The position numbers and the translations under genes were made by a program. 64,000 nt of DNA from Planctomycetota bacterium. Its GTDB lineage: Bacteria; Planctomycetota; Planctomycetia; Gemmatales; Gemmataceae. The notes beneath the pieces are model-generated. The model saw only the letters and a program-made list of their open reading frames with translations. It was not told the origin of the DNA and did not search any database. Location: assembly GCA_021807595.1 (NCBI GenBank), contig JAKBCS010000003.1, forward strand, positions 28,624 to 92,623. Reading direction: 5' to 3'. Each line of letters begins with the position of its first letter. The first letter of the stretch is position 1. Positions 34,629-44,538 of the stretch are shown here, one piece after another.

Positions 34629-35870
34629 ATGGACTTTGCGCTGCCGGAAATCGGCGAGGGCGTCTACGAAGCCGAGTTGATTCGCTGGCTGATCGAGCCG
34701 GGCGCTGCCGTCAAGCGCGGCCAAGCGCTCGCCGAAGTGATGACTGACAAGGCGACCATGGAAGTCCCCGCGCCGTTTTTGGGTACTGTTGTCGCGCTGC
34801 GCGCTCAGCCCGGCCAACCGATCAAAGTTGGTGAGGTTCTGCTCAGCTACGAAGAATTGGGCGAGAAAGGGAGAGGAGGGAAAGAGGCGAAGCAGCGAGG
34901 AGGAGAAACGGAGAACGGAAAGCAGGGAGACGGAGAGATGGATGCGCTGCCGATCCCGAAATCCGCTTCTCCTCTTCTTTCCTCCCTTTCCGTCAAGGCA
35001 GCTCCGTCGGTGCGGCAATTGGCTCGAAAGCTGGGCATCGATCTGCGCACCTTGACGGGAAGCGGTCCAGAGGGGCGCATTCTGATTGAGGATCTTGCGC
35101 CGAGGCTTCAGAAACCGACGGCTCCGATGACGCGCATCGAGGCAGTGCCCGATTATGGGAAACCCGGCACGCGCATCAAAATGCAAGGATTGCGGCGTAC
35201 GATTGCCCAACGCATGGTGTTATCCAAGCGGACGATTCCGCATTACAGCTACGTCGATGAATGCGACGTGACCGATCTCGTTCGTCTGCGCGAGCGCTTG
35301 CGCGACGTTTATGCCCGCGCCGGCATCAAGTTGACTTACTTGCCATTTTTCGTGAAGGCGGTGGTAGCCGCCCTCAAGGAAGTGCCGATCGTTAATGCCA
35401 GCTTCGACGAAGAAGAAAACGAGATTGTCCTGCACGATCGCTATCACGTCGGCATCGCCGCCGCCACGCCCGCCGGGCTGATGGTTCCGGTCGTCCACGA
35501 CGCCGATCGCAAGGACATCGGCACGATTGCCCGCGAAATTGAGCGCTTGAGCGGAGCGGCCCGCGTCGGCAAGTCGAACCGCGAGGATCTGCGCGGCAGC
35601 ACGTTTACGATTACCTCGGTAGGCAGCCACGGCGGACTCATCGCCACGCCGGTTCTGAATCCACCGGAGGTCGGCATCCTGGCCTTGGGTAAGATCTTTC
35701 GCCGACCGGTCTACGACGACGCCGGACGGATTCGCCCCGCCGACATCATCTATCTTTCGCTGTCGTTCGATCATCGCATCGTCGATGGGGCCGTCGGCGC
35801 GGTGTTCGCCAACGCCATCTTGCGCCAACTTCAAAATCCCGCCGCTCTGTTGCTGCCGGCGCAGCTGTAA
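34629..35870 (+). CDS. 2-oxoacid dehydrogenase E2 (dihydrolipoyl acyltransferase)
   Basis: 413 residues from MDFALPEIGEGVYEAELI; the ORF start at 34395 lies inside E1 beta and is rejected. One lipoyl domain (1-76) carries the lipoylated Lys41 in TDKATMEV. A linker of about 45 residues is Gly/Lys/Glu-rich and is encoded by an almost pure purine run. An E3/E1-binding domain (PSVRQLARKLGIDLRTLTGS) and the catalytic domain follow, with the CoA/acyl site SVGSHGGLIATPVLNPPEVG and the HRIVDGAVGA active-site motif near the C-terminus. The enzyme takes the acyl group from E1 to CoA. No E3 gene follows. Confidence 0.93.
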   Translation: MDFALPEIGEGVYEAELIRWLIEPGAAVKRGQALAEVMTDKATMEVPAPFLGTVVALRAQPGQPIKVGEVLLSYEELGEKGRGGKEAKQRGGETENGKQGDGEMDALPIPKSASPLLSSLSVKAAPSVRQLARKLGIDLRTLTGSGPEGRILIEDLAPRLQKPTAPMTRIEAVPDYGKPGTRIKMQGLRRTIAQRMVLSKRTIPHYSYVDECDVTDLVRLRERLRDVYARAGIKLTYLPFFVKAVVAALKEVPIVNASFDEEENEIVLHDRYHVGIAAATPAGLMVPVVHDADRKDIGTIAREIERLSGAARVGKSNREDLRGSTFTITSVGSHGGLIATPVLNPPEVGILALGKIFRRPVYDDAGRIRPADIIYLSLSFDHRIVDGAVGAVFANAILRQLQNPAALLLPAQL

Positions 35871-35970
35871 TACCTTCCGTTTGCCGGGTCTACTCATGCC
35901 ACGGAAGATGGGCGACAGCGGCGGTTTTCTCGCGGGAGGCCGCCAACGATTGGCCGTCGATCGATTTCGC

Positions 35971-38900
35971 CTATCCGCCGGTGTGCCAATCGTCCCCGTT
36001 CTCTCGGATGCGCTGGGGTCGCCGATCGTTGAACCATTGGATGACGTAGTAGAACACCGGCGTGAGGAAGATGCCGAACAGCGTGACGCCGAGCATACCG
36101 GAGAACACCGCCGTCCCCAGGGTTCGCCGCATCTCGGCTCCCGCGCCCTCCGACACCATCAACGGAACCACGCCGAGAATGAAGGCGAACGAAGTCATGA
36201 TGATGGGCCGCAAGCGCAGTTCGCAGGCGGCCAGCGTCGAGGCTCGGCGGTCCAGGCCCGCTTCGCGCTGCGCCTTGGCAAACTCGACAATCAAGATCGC
36301 ATTTTTGCAAGCCAGGCCGACCAACACCAAGAAGCCGATCTGCGTGAAAATGTTAATGTCCATCGACGCCGCGACCACGCCCGCGATGGCGCACAGCAAG
36401 CACATGGGTACGACGAGAATGACGGCCAACGGCAGCGACCAGCTTTCGTACTGCGCCGCCAACACCAAGAAGACCAATACGACGGCCAGTACGAATACCC
36501 ACATCGCCGTATCGCCGGTTTTCAGTTGCATCAGCGCCAACTCGGTCCACTCGGTGCGCATCGAACGCAGCAGTTGTTCGTCGGCCGACTGTTGCAGTAG
36601 TTCGATGGCTTGGCCGGAACTGGTGTCCGGGCCGGCGTCGGCGTGGACGGCGGCGGAAAGATACATATTGTAACGCATCACCATGACGGGACCGCTGACG
36701 TAGCGTATGGTGGCGAAATCGGCCAACGGCACCGCATCCCCACGGTTGTTGCGCACCTTTAACTGCTTAATATCTTCAACACTTTGACGATAGGTATAGT
36801 ACGCTTGGACGTTAACCTGCCAGGTGCGACCGAAGAGATTGAAGTCGTTGATGTAATACGGTCCGATCGTCGATTCCAATTGCGTGCGGATGTCGTCGAT
36901 GGACACGCCGCGATCCTTGGCCTGCGTCCGGTCGATAATGAGTTCCAACCAAGGAGTATCGGCGCGGAAGCTGGTGAACACCCCCTGCAAATGAGGTTCC
37001 TTCGTTCCTGCGGCGACGACCCGGTCGGTGATGCGTTGCAATTGTCCGAAACTGCCGTTGCCTATGTCTTGTACCACGATCTTGAAACCGCCCGCCGTGC
37101 CCAACCCTTCCACCGGCGGCGCGCCGAAGATGTTGACGACGGCTTCCGGTATCTCGTTCGACAGCCTTTCTTGGAGCGCCGCGGCAATGGCCTCGCCGGA
37201 CAACTCTGGACGCGCGCGGTCGTCGAAGGAGTCGAGCATCAGATAGAGCGCGCCGAAGTTCGAGGCGTTGGCGTTCAACAAGATCGACTGCCCGGAAAGA
37301 GCGACGGTGTGCTTGATGCCCGGCGTTTTCAGGGCGATGTCTTCGATGCGGCGAACAACGTCTTCGGTGCGTTTGACGGAGGCGGCGTCGGGGAGTTGCA
37401 CGTTGACGAGCAGATACCCTTTGTCCTGCTGTGGAATAAAACCCGTCGGCGTCCGCGTAAATCCCCACCACGTCAACGCCAGCAGCCCGCCGTAAACCAA
37501 GAGCATCAACAGGCTGACGCGCAACAAGCCGGACACGGCGCGGGTGTAGAGGGTGGTCGAGAGGTCGAAGCCGCGATTGAACTGGCGGAACGTCCATCCG
37601 AGCAGATAGTTTAAGGGCCGACCCAACGTCAGACCCACCAACAACCCTACGAACCCTCCAGCCCACTTTGGTCCCCAAGATCGCAAGAGGTCCCAATCCA
37701 GTTCCGACAATTCCAGAGCGGCGAGTTGGGCCACGAGTTGTTCGACCAAGTGCCGCCCAATCAGCTTATGGCCGAGCCAGGCTCCTATGGGGATAAAAGC
37801 AAACCAGGGCAATGCCTCGAAGTGTCCCTTCTCGCGCCGTTTGAGCAATAGCGCGGACAGCGCCGGACTCAGCGTCAGCGAATTAAATGCCGAGATGACC
37901 GTGGACACGGCTATGGTCAAGGCAAACTGGCGGAAGAATTGTCCGATGATGCCGGTGATGAACGCGCACGGCACGAACACGGCGCTGAGGACGAGACCGA
38001 TGGCGATGACCGGGCCGGACACCTGCTCCATCGCCTTCAGCGTCGCTTCTTTGGGGGCGAGACCGTGTTCGATGTGGTGTTCGACGGCCTCGACGACGAC
38101 GATGGCGTCATCGACGACGATGCCGATGGCCAACACCAGGCCGAAGAGGGTGAGGTTGTTCAGCGAAAAGCCCATCGCGGCCATGACGGCGAACGTCCCG
38201 ATAACGGCCACGGGCACGGCCACCAGCGGAATCAACGCCGAACGCCAGTTTTGCAAGAACAACAACACGACGACCGCCACCAACACTACGGCGTCAAACA
38301 GGGTTTCGCCGACCTCGGAGATCGACTCCTTGATGAACGGCGTGGTGTCGTACACAATGTCGTAGTCGATGCCCGGTGGAAAGCCGCGTTTCAGCTGTTT
38401 CATGCGATCCTTGACGCGCTTGGCCACGTCCAGGGCATTGGAACCGGGAAGTTGATACACCGAGAGGGCTACCGAAGGTTGACCGTCCAGCGTGCAAGTC
38501 TGATCGTAGGATTGCGCGCCCAACTCGATATTGGCCACATCTTTCAGATAAACCAGCGAACTACCGTTGTTCTTGACGACGATGCGCTCGAACTGTTCAG
38601 TGTTCTCGAGCCGGCCGAGGGTGGTGATGATGTACTGCGACACTTGACCGCTGGGCGTCGGCGGTTGACCGATTTGACCGGCGGCAACTTGGATGTTCTG
38701 CGCTTGAACCGCCATCACGATGTCTTGCGCGTTGAGGTTGTACGTCGCCAGCTTCTGCGGATCGAGCCAGATACGCATGCTATAATCGCGCTGTCCGAGA
38801 TAGGTAATGTCTCCCACTCCGGGCAAACGCGAAAGCTCGTCGCGGATCTGAATGGTGGCATAATTGCTTAAGGCCAGGCTCTCGCGGCTCCCATCGCGAG

Positions 38901-39333
38901 AGACGAGGTTGACGATCATAAGAGTGTTCGACGATTTCTTCTTGACCGAGATACCGCGCCGTTTGACGAGATCGGGCAAAATCGGCTCGGCTAACGATTC
39001 GCGATTCTGCACCAGAACCTGCGAGATATTCAGATCGGTGCCCGGTTCAAAGGTGACGGTAAGCGTGTACTTGCCGTCGTTGGTGCATTGGGACGACATA
39101 TACATCATGTTTTCAACGCCGTTGACCTGTTGTTCGATGGGCGCGGCCACGGTGTCGGCGACAACTTGGGCATTGGCACCGGGATAGTAAGCGGAGACCT
39201 CCACCGTCGGCGGCGCGATTTCCGGATACTGGGCGATCGGCAGTGTGAACAGCGCAATGGTGCCGCCCAGAACGATGACGATCGACAGTACGGAGGCGAA
39301 GATGGGTCGATTGATGAAGAAGCGTGAAAACAC
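35971..39333 (-). CDS. RND efflux permease (HAE1/AcrB type), second in operon
   Basis: 1120 residues from a GTG (VFSRFFINRPIFASVL), with AGAGGT 6 nt upstream; the listed start adds 7 residues. It has the 12-helix RND plan: helix 1, a large periplasmic domain, helices 2-6 with the proton-relay pair in GIVVDDAIVVVEAVEHH (Asp-Asp of TM4), a second periplasmic domain, and helices with the partner Lys in GLACKNAILIVEFAK (TM10). It pumps substrates from the inner membrane or periplasm through an outer-membrane channel using the proton gradient. A hydrophilic stretch near residues 510-570 is longer than in its neighbour. Its stop is 76 bp after the acyltransferase gene on the other strand. Confidence 0.93.
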   Translation of the reverse strand: MFSRFFINRPIFASVLSIVIVLGGTIALFTLPIAQYPEIAPPTVEVSAYYPGANAQVVADTVAAPIEQQVNGVENMMYMSSQCTNDGKYTLTVTFEPGTDLNISQVLVQNRESLAEPILPDLVKRRGISVKKKSSNTLMIVNLVSRDGSRESLALSNYATIQIRDELSRLPGVGDITYLGQRDYSMRIWLDPQKLATYNLNAQDIVMAVQAQNIQVAAGQIGQPPTPSGQVSQYIITTLGRLENTEQFERIVVKNNGSSLVYLKDVANIELGAQSYDQTCTLDGQPSVALSVYQLPGSNALDVAKRVKDRMKQLKRGFPPGIDYDIVYDTTPFIKESISEVGETLFDAVVLVAVVVLLFLQNWRSALIPLVAVPVAVIGTFAVMAAMGFSLNNLTLFGLVLAIGIVVDDAIVVVEAVEHHIEHGLAPKEATLKAMEQVSGPVIAIGLVLSAVFVPCAFITGIIGQFFRQFALTIAVSTVISAFNSLTLSPALSALLLKRREKGHFEALPWFAFIPIGAWLGHKLIGRHLVEQLVAQLAALELSELDWDLLRSWGPKWAGGFVGLLVGLTLGRPLNYLLGWTFRQFNRGFDLSTTLYTRAVSGLLRVSLLMLLVYGGLLALTWWGFTRTPTGFIPQQDKGYLLVNVQLPDAASVKRTEDVVRRIEDIALKTPGIKHTVALSGQSILLNANASNFGALYLMLDSFDDRARPELSGEAIAAALQERLSNEIPEAVVNIFGAPPVEGLGTAGGFKIVVQDIGNGSFGQLQRITDRVVAAGTKEPHLQGVFTSFRADTPWLELIIDRTQAKDRGVSIDDIRTQLESTIGPYYINDFNLFGRTWQVNVQAYYTYRQSVEDIKQLKVRNNRGDAVPLADFATIRYVSGPVMVMRYNMYLSAAVHADAGPDTSSGQAIELLQQSADEQLLRSMRTEWTELALMQLKTGDTAMWVFVLAVVLVFLVLAAQYESWSLPLAVILVVPMCLLCAIAGVVAASMDINIFTQIGFLVLVGLACKNAILIVEFAKAQREAGLDRRASTLAACELRLRPIIMTSFAFILGVVPLMVSEGAGAEMRRTLGTAVFSGMLGVTLFGIFLTPVFYYVIQWFNDRRPQRIRENGDDWHTGG

Positions 39334-39408
39334 GTTGTTACCTCTTAGCCACAAGCCTGCGTGCGAACGGTGTTCGCCGTCAGGATACGCTTGCCTTCAC
39401 TCGGTAGG

Positions 39409-42400
39409 TCAGCTGGTCGGTTTGCCGGTTCGCGCTTTTTCCTGCGCATTGGGTTTCACCGCATGTCCGTTGCCGTGAACGATCGCTCCGTTTTCACTGA
39501 GGCGGAACGGCTTGTTCGATGGCGGCGCGGCGCGATCTCGCCGAATCATGCCCACCATTGCCATCAGTAGCCAGGGAATGCCGAGCGTTGCGCAGTTGGC
39601 CGCATAAATGAAACCTCTGCCGATCAACCGCACGCGCGCTTCGGCGAACAAAGGGGATTCGGCGAACCCCTCGATGACATAGAAGAACACCGGCGTCAGG
39701 AAGATGCCGAACAGGGTTACCCCCAACATGCCGCTGAAGACGGCGACGCCTAGCGTCCGTCTCATCTCGGACCCTGCCCCGTGACTGAGCAACAGTGGCA
39801 ACACGCCGAGAATGAAGGCCAACGAAGTCATCAGAATGGGCCGCAAGCGCAAGCGGCACGCTTCCAAGGTGGCCTCGCGCCGAGAGAGACCGCCTTCTTC
39901 GTGCTTGTGCTTGGCAAACTCGACAATAAGAATCGCATTCTTGCTGGCCAACCCGACCAGCACGACGAAGCCGATCTGCGTGAAAATGTTGATGTCGTCG
40001 CCGGCGATGGCCACGCCGGTCAGCGAACCGAGAATGCACATGGGCACGACGAGGATGACGGCCAACGGCAGTGCCCAGCTTTCGTACTGCGCCGCCAACA
40101 CCAGAAAGACGAACACCACCGCCAAGGGGAAAATCAAATTGTTCCAGATGTTCTTCGAGGCGTCGATCTGCATGTAGTTGATTTCGGTCCACTCGAAGGC
40201 CATGCCAGGCTGCAACACGTCGTTGCAGAGTCGTTCCAATTCCTCAATGCCTTCTCCGGAGGCCACTCCGGGTTTGGTCGCGCCCAGAATGGCGGCAGCG
40301 GGATACATATTGTAGCGGCCTATGTTGATGGGGCCGCCGATTTCGCGCACATTGACGACCGAACCGAGCGGCACCATCTCTCCGGTGGCGTTGCGCACTT
40401 GTAGAAGGCGAACCTTGCGGAGATGATCCCGGTATTCGCCGGAGGCTTGGGCGACTACTTGCCAGGTGCGGCCGAAGCGATTGAAGTCGTTGATGTACTG
40501 CGAACCGAGATAGATTTGCAACGTGGTAAACACGTCGAGGGGATTGACCCCCATCGCCTGGCATTTGTCGCGCTCGATGTCCATAAACAGCTGCGGCACA
40601 TTGGCACGGAAGATGCAAAAGAGATTCTCCACCTTACTACTCTTTTTTGAGGCGTCGATAAGCGATTTGATCTGCTTTTCCAAAGTCTCCAGTCCGAGAT
40701 TACTGCGATCCTCAATGATAATCTTGAAGCCGCTGGCCGAGCCGAGGCCGGATACGGGCGGCGGCGTGAAGATCGAGACCAACGCGCCGGGAATTTCTTT
40801 GTCCAACAGTGCCCTCACGCGGTCGGTTATGGCCGTCGCGGTCAAAGAGGGATCGCGGCGCTCATCGAACGGCGAGAAGCCGACGAAAAACTGACCGAAA
40901 TTCGAGCCGTTGGCGTTGAGCGTGAACGATTGACCGGCGATTTCCGTGACGTAGACGACGCCGGCCAATTCTTGGACCTTGCGTTGAATGCGGTCGACGA
41001 CGTCTTGAGTTCGTTCCAGGGAAGCGGCGTCGGGCAATTGCACCGAGATGTAAAAGCGGCCCTGATCCTGATTGGGAATGTAGCCGACCGGCAAGCCGTT
41101 GGCCGGATCGAACGAACCCAATTTCCACGAAAGTCGCTCGGTAAAGTCGTTTTTCGGCAAGCGGCTGAGAACGAAATTGTAGCCGGGAACGCCGGTGAAA
41201 CCGACGCCGGTGAGACAAACGAGGCCGAGGTACAGCAACAGTACCACGGCGCTGTAGCGCACCATGCGTCCGACCAAACCCGTGTAGCCACGAGTCATCT
41301 GCCGGAAGCTGAAGTTGAACAGGCGGAAAAACCAGCCCAACACGAAATGGAGCGTGCGGCCGATGGGATCGCGCTTCGCCCCGTGCGGTTGCAACAGGAT
41401 GGCCGCCAGCGCCGGACTCAACGTCAGCGAATTGAACGCCGAGATGACGGTCGAGACGGCGATGGTGAGGGCGAATTGGCGGAAGAATTGCCCAGTGATG
41501 CCGCTGATGAACGCGCACGGCACGAACACAGCGCACAGCACCAAGGCCACCGCGATGACTGGCCCCGATACTTCGTCCATCGCCTTGTGTGCGGCGAGGC
41601 GCGGACTCAGACCGCGCTCGATGTGCTGCTCCACCGCTTCGACGACGACGATGGCGTCATCGACGACGATGCCGATGGCCAAGACTAAGCCGAACAGCGT
41701 TAGATTGTTGAGGGAGAATCCGATGACCGCCATGACTGCGAAGGTGCCGATCACGGCCACGGGAACCGCAACCAACGGAATCAAGGCAGACCGCCAATTC
41801 TGCAAGAAGATCAGTACCACGGCGGCGACGAGAACAATGGCCTCGACGAGCGTTCGCACCACCTCGTTAATCGACTCTTGGATGAAGGGGGTCATGTCCA
41901 ACGAGACGGCATAATCGATATCCGCCGGAAAGCTCTTTTTTAACTCGTTCATTTTGTCGATGACGCGCTTCGCCGTGGCAATCGAGTTGGCATCGGGCAG
42001 GGCGAAGATGGCAATGCTTCCATTGGGCATGCCGTTGAGCTTACTGGTCGAATCCTTGTTCTTCGCGTCCAAGGTCGCATGGCCCACATCCTTGAGCCGC
42101 ACCGTGCGTCCCTCTCCATCGACCCGCAGTACGATTTCATCGAACTCTTCCGGTTCGGACAATCGACCCAGCATCGTGATGGTCAATTCAAATGGCTTGT
42201 CTTTGGCCGTCGGTTGTTGACCGATGTGCCCCGCCGCCACCTGCCGATTTTGCTCGCGGATAGCGTTGGCCACATCGTTGGCCGTCATATTCAGCGATGC
42301 CAACTTCTCCGGGTCGAGCCAGATTCTCATGCTGTAGTCTTGCTGACCGAAAATGGTCACATCGCCCACGCCGGACACACGCTTCAGCTCGTCGGCAATG

Positions 42401-42885
42401 GTGATGGTGGCAAAATTGCTCAGATACAGCTGATCGTAACGGCCCTTCGGGGAATAGACCGCGATGACTTGCAGGATGTCCGGATTGCGCTTGCGGGTGG
42501 TGACGCCGGTTTGCTTGACCACGTCGGGAAGCAGAGGCAACGCCAGATTGACTCGGTTTTGCACCAGCACCTGCGCGAAATTGAGATTGACGCCGGGCTT
42601 GAACGTGACGGTCAGTGTGTAAGATCCATCGTTGTTCGACTGCGACACCATGTACATCATGTCTTCGACGCCGTTGACCTGTTGCTCGATGGGAGCGGCC
42701 ACCGAGTCGGCCACGACTTGGGCGTTGGCACCGGGATAGGTACACATCACCATGATGCTTGGCGGCGTGATCGGCGGATACTGTGCCAACGGCAGATGGA
42801 ACAGCGCCACGGCTCCGGCCAACGTAATGACGATGGACAAAACCGAGGCGAAAATCGGCCGTTGGATAAAAAAATGCGAGAACAT
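39409..42885 (-). CDS. RND efflux permease (HAE1/AcrB type), first in operon
   Basis: 1158 residues from MFSHFFIQRPIFASVLSIVI with GAGGAG 5 nt before the ATG. The TM4 pair GIVVDDAIVVVEAVEQH and the TM10 Lys in GLASKNAILIVEFAKHK are intact, so it should be active in its own right. It is closely related to the downstream permease; the two probably arose by duplication. A single adaptor with two RND pumps resembles the MdtABC arrangement, in which the pumps form a mixed trimer. No outer-membrane TolC-like gene is encoded here. The C-terminal tail is about 60 residues longer than usual and charged (FRLSENGAIVHGNGHAVK). Confidence 0.93.
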   Translation of the reverse strand: MFSHFFIQRPIFASVLSIVITLAGAVALFHLPLAQYPPITPPSIMVMCTYPGANAQVVADSVAAPIEQQVNGVEDMMYMVSQSNNDGSYTLTVTFKPGVNLNFAQVLVQNRVNLALPLLPDVVKQTGVTTRKRNPDILQVIAVYSPKGRYDQLYLSNFATITIADELKRVSGVGDVTIFGQQDYSMRIWLDPEKLASLNMTANDVANAIREQNRQVAAGHIGQQPTAKDKPFELTITMLGRLSEPEEFDEIVLRVDGEGRTVRLKDVGHATLDAKNKDSTSKLNGMPNGSIAIFALPDANSIATAKRVIDKMNELKKSFPADIDYAVSLDMTPFIQESINEVVRTLVEAIVLVAAVVLIFLQNWRSALIPLVAVPVAVIGTFAVMAVIGFSLNNLTLFGLVLAIGIVVDDAIVVVEAVEQHIERGLSPRLAAHKAMDEVSGPVIAVALVLCAVFVPCAFISGITGQFFRQFALTIAVSTVISAFNSLTLSPALAAILLQPHGAKRDPIGRTLHFVLGWFFRLFNFSFRQMTRGYTGLVGRMVRYSAVVLLLYLGLVCLTGVGFTGVPGYNFVLSRLPKNDFTERLSWKLGSFDPANGLPVGYIPNQDQGRFYISVQLPDAASLERTQDVVDRIQRKVQELAGVVYVTEIAGQSFTLNANGSNFGQFFVGFSPFDERRDPSLTATAITDRVRALLDKEIPGALVSIFTPPPVSGLGSASGFKIIIEDRSNLGLETLEKQIKSLIDASKKSSKVENLFCIFRANVPQLFMDIERDKCQAMGVNPLDVFTTLQIYLGSQYINDFNRFGRTWQVVAQASGEYRDHLRKVRLLQVRNATGEMVPLGSVVNVREIGGPINIGRYNMYPAAAILGATKPGVASGEGIEELERLCNDVLQPGMAFEWTEINYMQIDASKNIWNNLIFPLAVVFVFLVLAAQYESWALPLAVILVVPMCILGSLTGVAIAGDDINIFTQIGFVVLVGLASKNAILIVEFAKHKHEEGGLSRREATLEACRLRLRPILMTSLAFILGVLPLLLSHGAGSEMRRTLGVAVFSGMLGVTLFGIFLTPVFFYVIEGFAESPLFAEARVRLIGRGFIYAANCATLGIPWLLMAMVGMIRRDRAAPPSNKPFRLSENGAIVHGNGHAVKPNAQEKARTGKPTS

Positions 42886-42967
42886 TACCGCTCCTCAAGG
42901 TAGCACACTAGCTCGACGAGTGCTTGCCGAATCGCCCAGCGCTCTGGACGCGGGCATCTTTCACAAC

Positions 42968-44353
42968 TCAGTTTTTACCTCCCTTGGCGCGCCCCTTGGT
43001 TTGGGAGGGTAGGGACTTCATGTCATCGAGAGCGGAAACGGGTTTCTTCTCCTTGCCTTTCGCCCCATCCTCGGTGGTAGACGATTGGGGAGCGGTTCGG
43101 TCGCTTTGAAGCTGTTGGATGAGCGGCGATTGCGGGGGCTTCGACGATTTGCCCATTTCGATCTCAACCTCAGAGTTATCGTGTACTTTCTGTAATCCGC
43201 TGACGATTACAAGCTCGTCTTTCTTCAATCCTTCCTTGATTGCGCGATAATTGCCCAACGATTGTCCCAAGAACACGTTGCGATATTTCACCACATTCAC
43301 CTCTTCGCCCTTGGCATTCTTCCCCTTTTCGACGACGTAGATGTGTTTTCGCCCCTGATCGCTCAACACGGCTTCATCGGGGACGATCAACGCCTTATAC
43401 GGTTTGGCGATGGGGAGGCGGATACGGACGAACAGACCGGACTTCAACAACTCTTTGGGATTGTCGAACCACCCGCGCATTCGCACGGTTCCAGTATTGG
43501 CGTTCAGGCGGTTGTCGAGGAAGTTGACGTACCCCTTGTGCGCAAATTCTTCTTCGTTGGCCAGTCGCATCATCACGGGGAATTTCCGGGAGGAAAACGA
43601 AGAATCGGTTCTGCGGTCGGCGAGAGTCGCCAGTTCGAGATAGGTGCGTTCGTCCACATCGAAGTAGGCGTACATGCGATCGACGCTCACGAGGGTGGTA
43701 AGGATGGTTTGATCGGCATTGACAAGATTGCCTGGGTCCACTTGGCGGCGGCTAATTCGACCGACCAACGGTTTGCCGTCGTCGTCAACCAACGGCGGAG
43801 CGGTCACGCGAGTGAAGTCGAGGAACAGCTTGGCGCGATCGCGCGTCGCCTTCATGGCCGACACGGTGGCCTTGGCCTTGTCACGGGCGGCGACGAGTTG
43901 ATCGTAGTCTTCAGGTCCGATGGCCCCCGAACCGCTGTTGATGAGACGTATACCGCGTTCGGCGCGCTTGGTCTGAAGCACCAACTCGGCCTCGGCCTGC
44001 TTGAGGTTGGCCTCGGCCAAATCCAAATCATCCTGATACGTTCGCGGATCGATTTGAAACAGCAACGCGCCTTCTCCGACCAAGTCGCCTTCGGTGAACG
44101 GCGCTTGGGTGATGTACCCCGAAACGCGGGGGCGGATGTCCACCGTCTTCAAGGCGTCGATGCGTCCGGTAAAGTCCTGGTAGTCGACGATTTCCTCGTA
44201 TTCTGGAAGCGCGACGACGACCTTGGGCAATTTGGCTTCTTTGGGCGGCTGATGTTTGCAACCGGCGGCGAGAATCATCGCGCTCAAAACGAGGACACCG
44301 AACCCATGGCGTCGCGTGGGACTGCAAACGGCTGAGGAGGTAAGAAAGGTCAT
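42968..44353 (-). CDS. RND efflux periplasmic adaptor (membrane fusion) lipoprotein
   Basis: 461 residues from MTFLTSSAVCSPTRRHGFGV with GGAGATCGACG before the ATG. The signal sequence ends in LAAGC, a lipobox, so it is anchored by lipid. The order is a barrel-sandwich half (DFTGRIDALKTVDIRPRVSG), a coiled-coil hairpin (about 120-180, DLDLAEANLKQAEAELVLQT and KAKATVSAMKATRDRAKLFL), the second half and a beta-barrel (MYAYFDVDERTYLEL). A C-terminal Ser/Lys/Pro-rich tail of about 70 residues is an extension. The adaptor joins RND pump and outer-membrane channel. It is the first gene of the operon, behind a clear promoter. Confidence 0.92.
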   Translation of the reverse strand: MTFLTSSAVCSPTRRHGFGVLVLSAMILAAGCKHQPPKEAKLPKVVVALPEYEEIVDYQDFTGRIDALKTVDIRPRVSGYITQAPFTEGDLVGEGALLFQIDPRTYQDDLDLAEANLKQAEAELVLQTKRAERGIRLINSGSGAIGPEDYDQLVAARDKAKATVSAMKATRDRAKLFLDFTRVTAPPLVDDDGKPLVGRISRRQVDPGNLVNADQTILTTLVSVDRMYAYFDVDERTYLELATLADRRTDSSFSSRKFPVMMRLANEEEFAHKGYVNFLDNRLNANTGTVRMRGWFDNPKELLKSGLFVRIRLPIAKPYKALIVPDEAVLSDQGRKHIYVVEKGKNAKGEEVNVVKYRNVFLGQSLGNYRAIKEGLKKDELVIVSGLQKVHDNSEVEIEMGKSSKPPQSPLIQQLQSDRTAPQSSTTEDGAKGKEKKPVSALDDMKSLPSQTKGRAKGGKN

Positions 44354-44487
44354 CGTCGATCTCCAAAGGGTTGCATACCGAGGCAGGATGGCAAGACGTT
44401 TACAAGATTTAGTCTTATGAATCTCGACGCTGGCTCGGTCTGGGAAAGTCTATCGCAGAGGCGTGTGTACCGCCGTTTCGGCCACGG

Positions 44488-44538
44488 ACTGACCAGTCAG
44501 TTCTATCGATATATTAACGGTATACACAGATAAGTCAA
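44488..44538 (-). promoter_or_regulatory. Promoter and operator-like dyad of the efflux operon
   Basis: Read on the minus strand, TTGACT (44533-44538), a 16-bp spacer and TAATAT (44511-44516) form a good sigma70-type promoter. Ten bases further on is ACTGACTGGTCAGT (44488-44501), an inverted repeat with 5-bp arms ACTGA/TCAGT. The dyad lies at about +3 to +16 of the expected transcript. TetR-type repressors of efflux genes often bind dyads of this size and place near the start point, but no repressor gene is adjacent. The leader to the adaptor ATG is about 150 nt. Confidence 0.6.

Noticed and set aside
36784-37614. Long plus-strand ORFs across the RND genes
   Set aside because: They are shadows of the two RND permease genes caused by GC-rich third positions.
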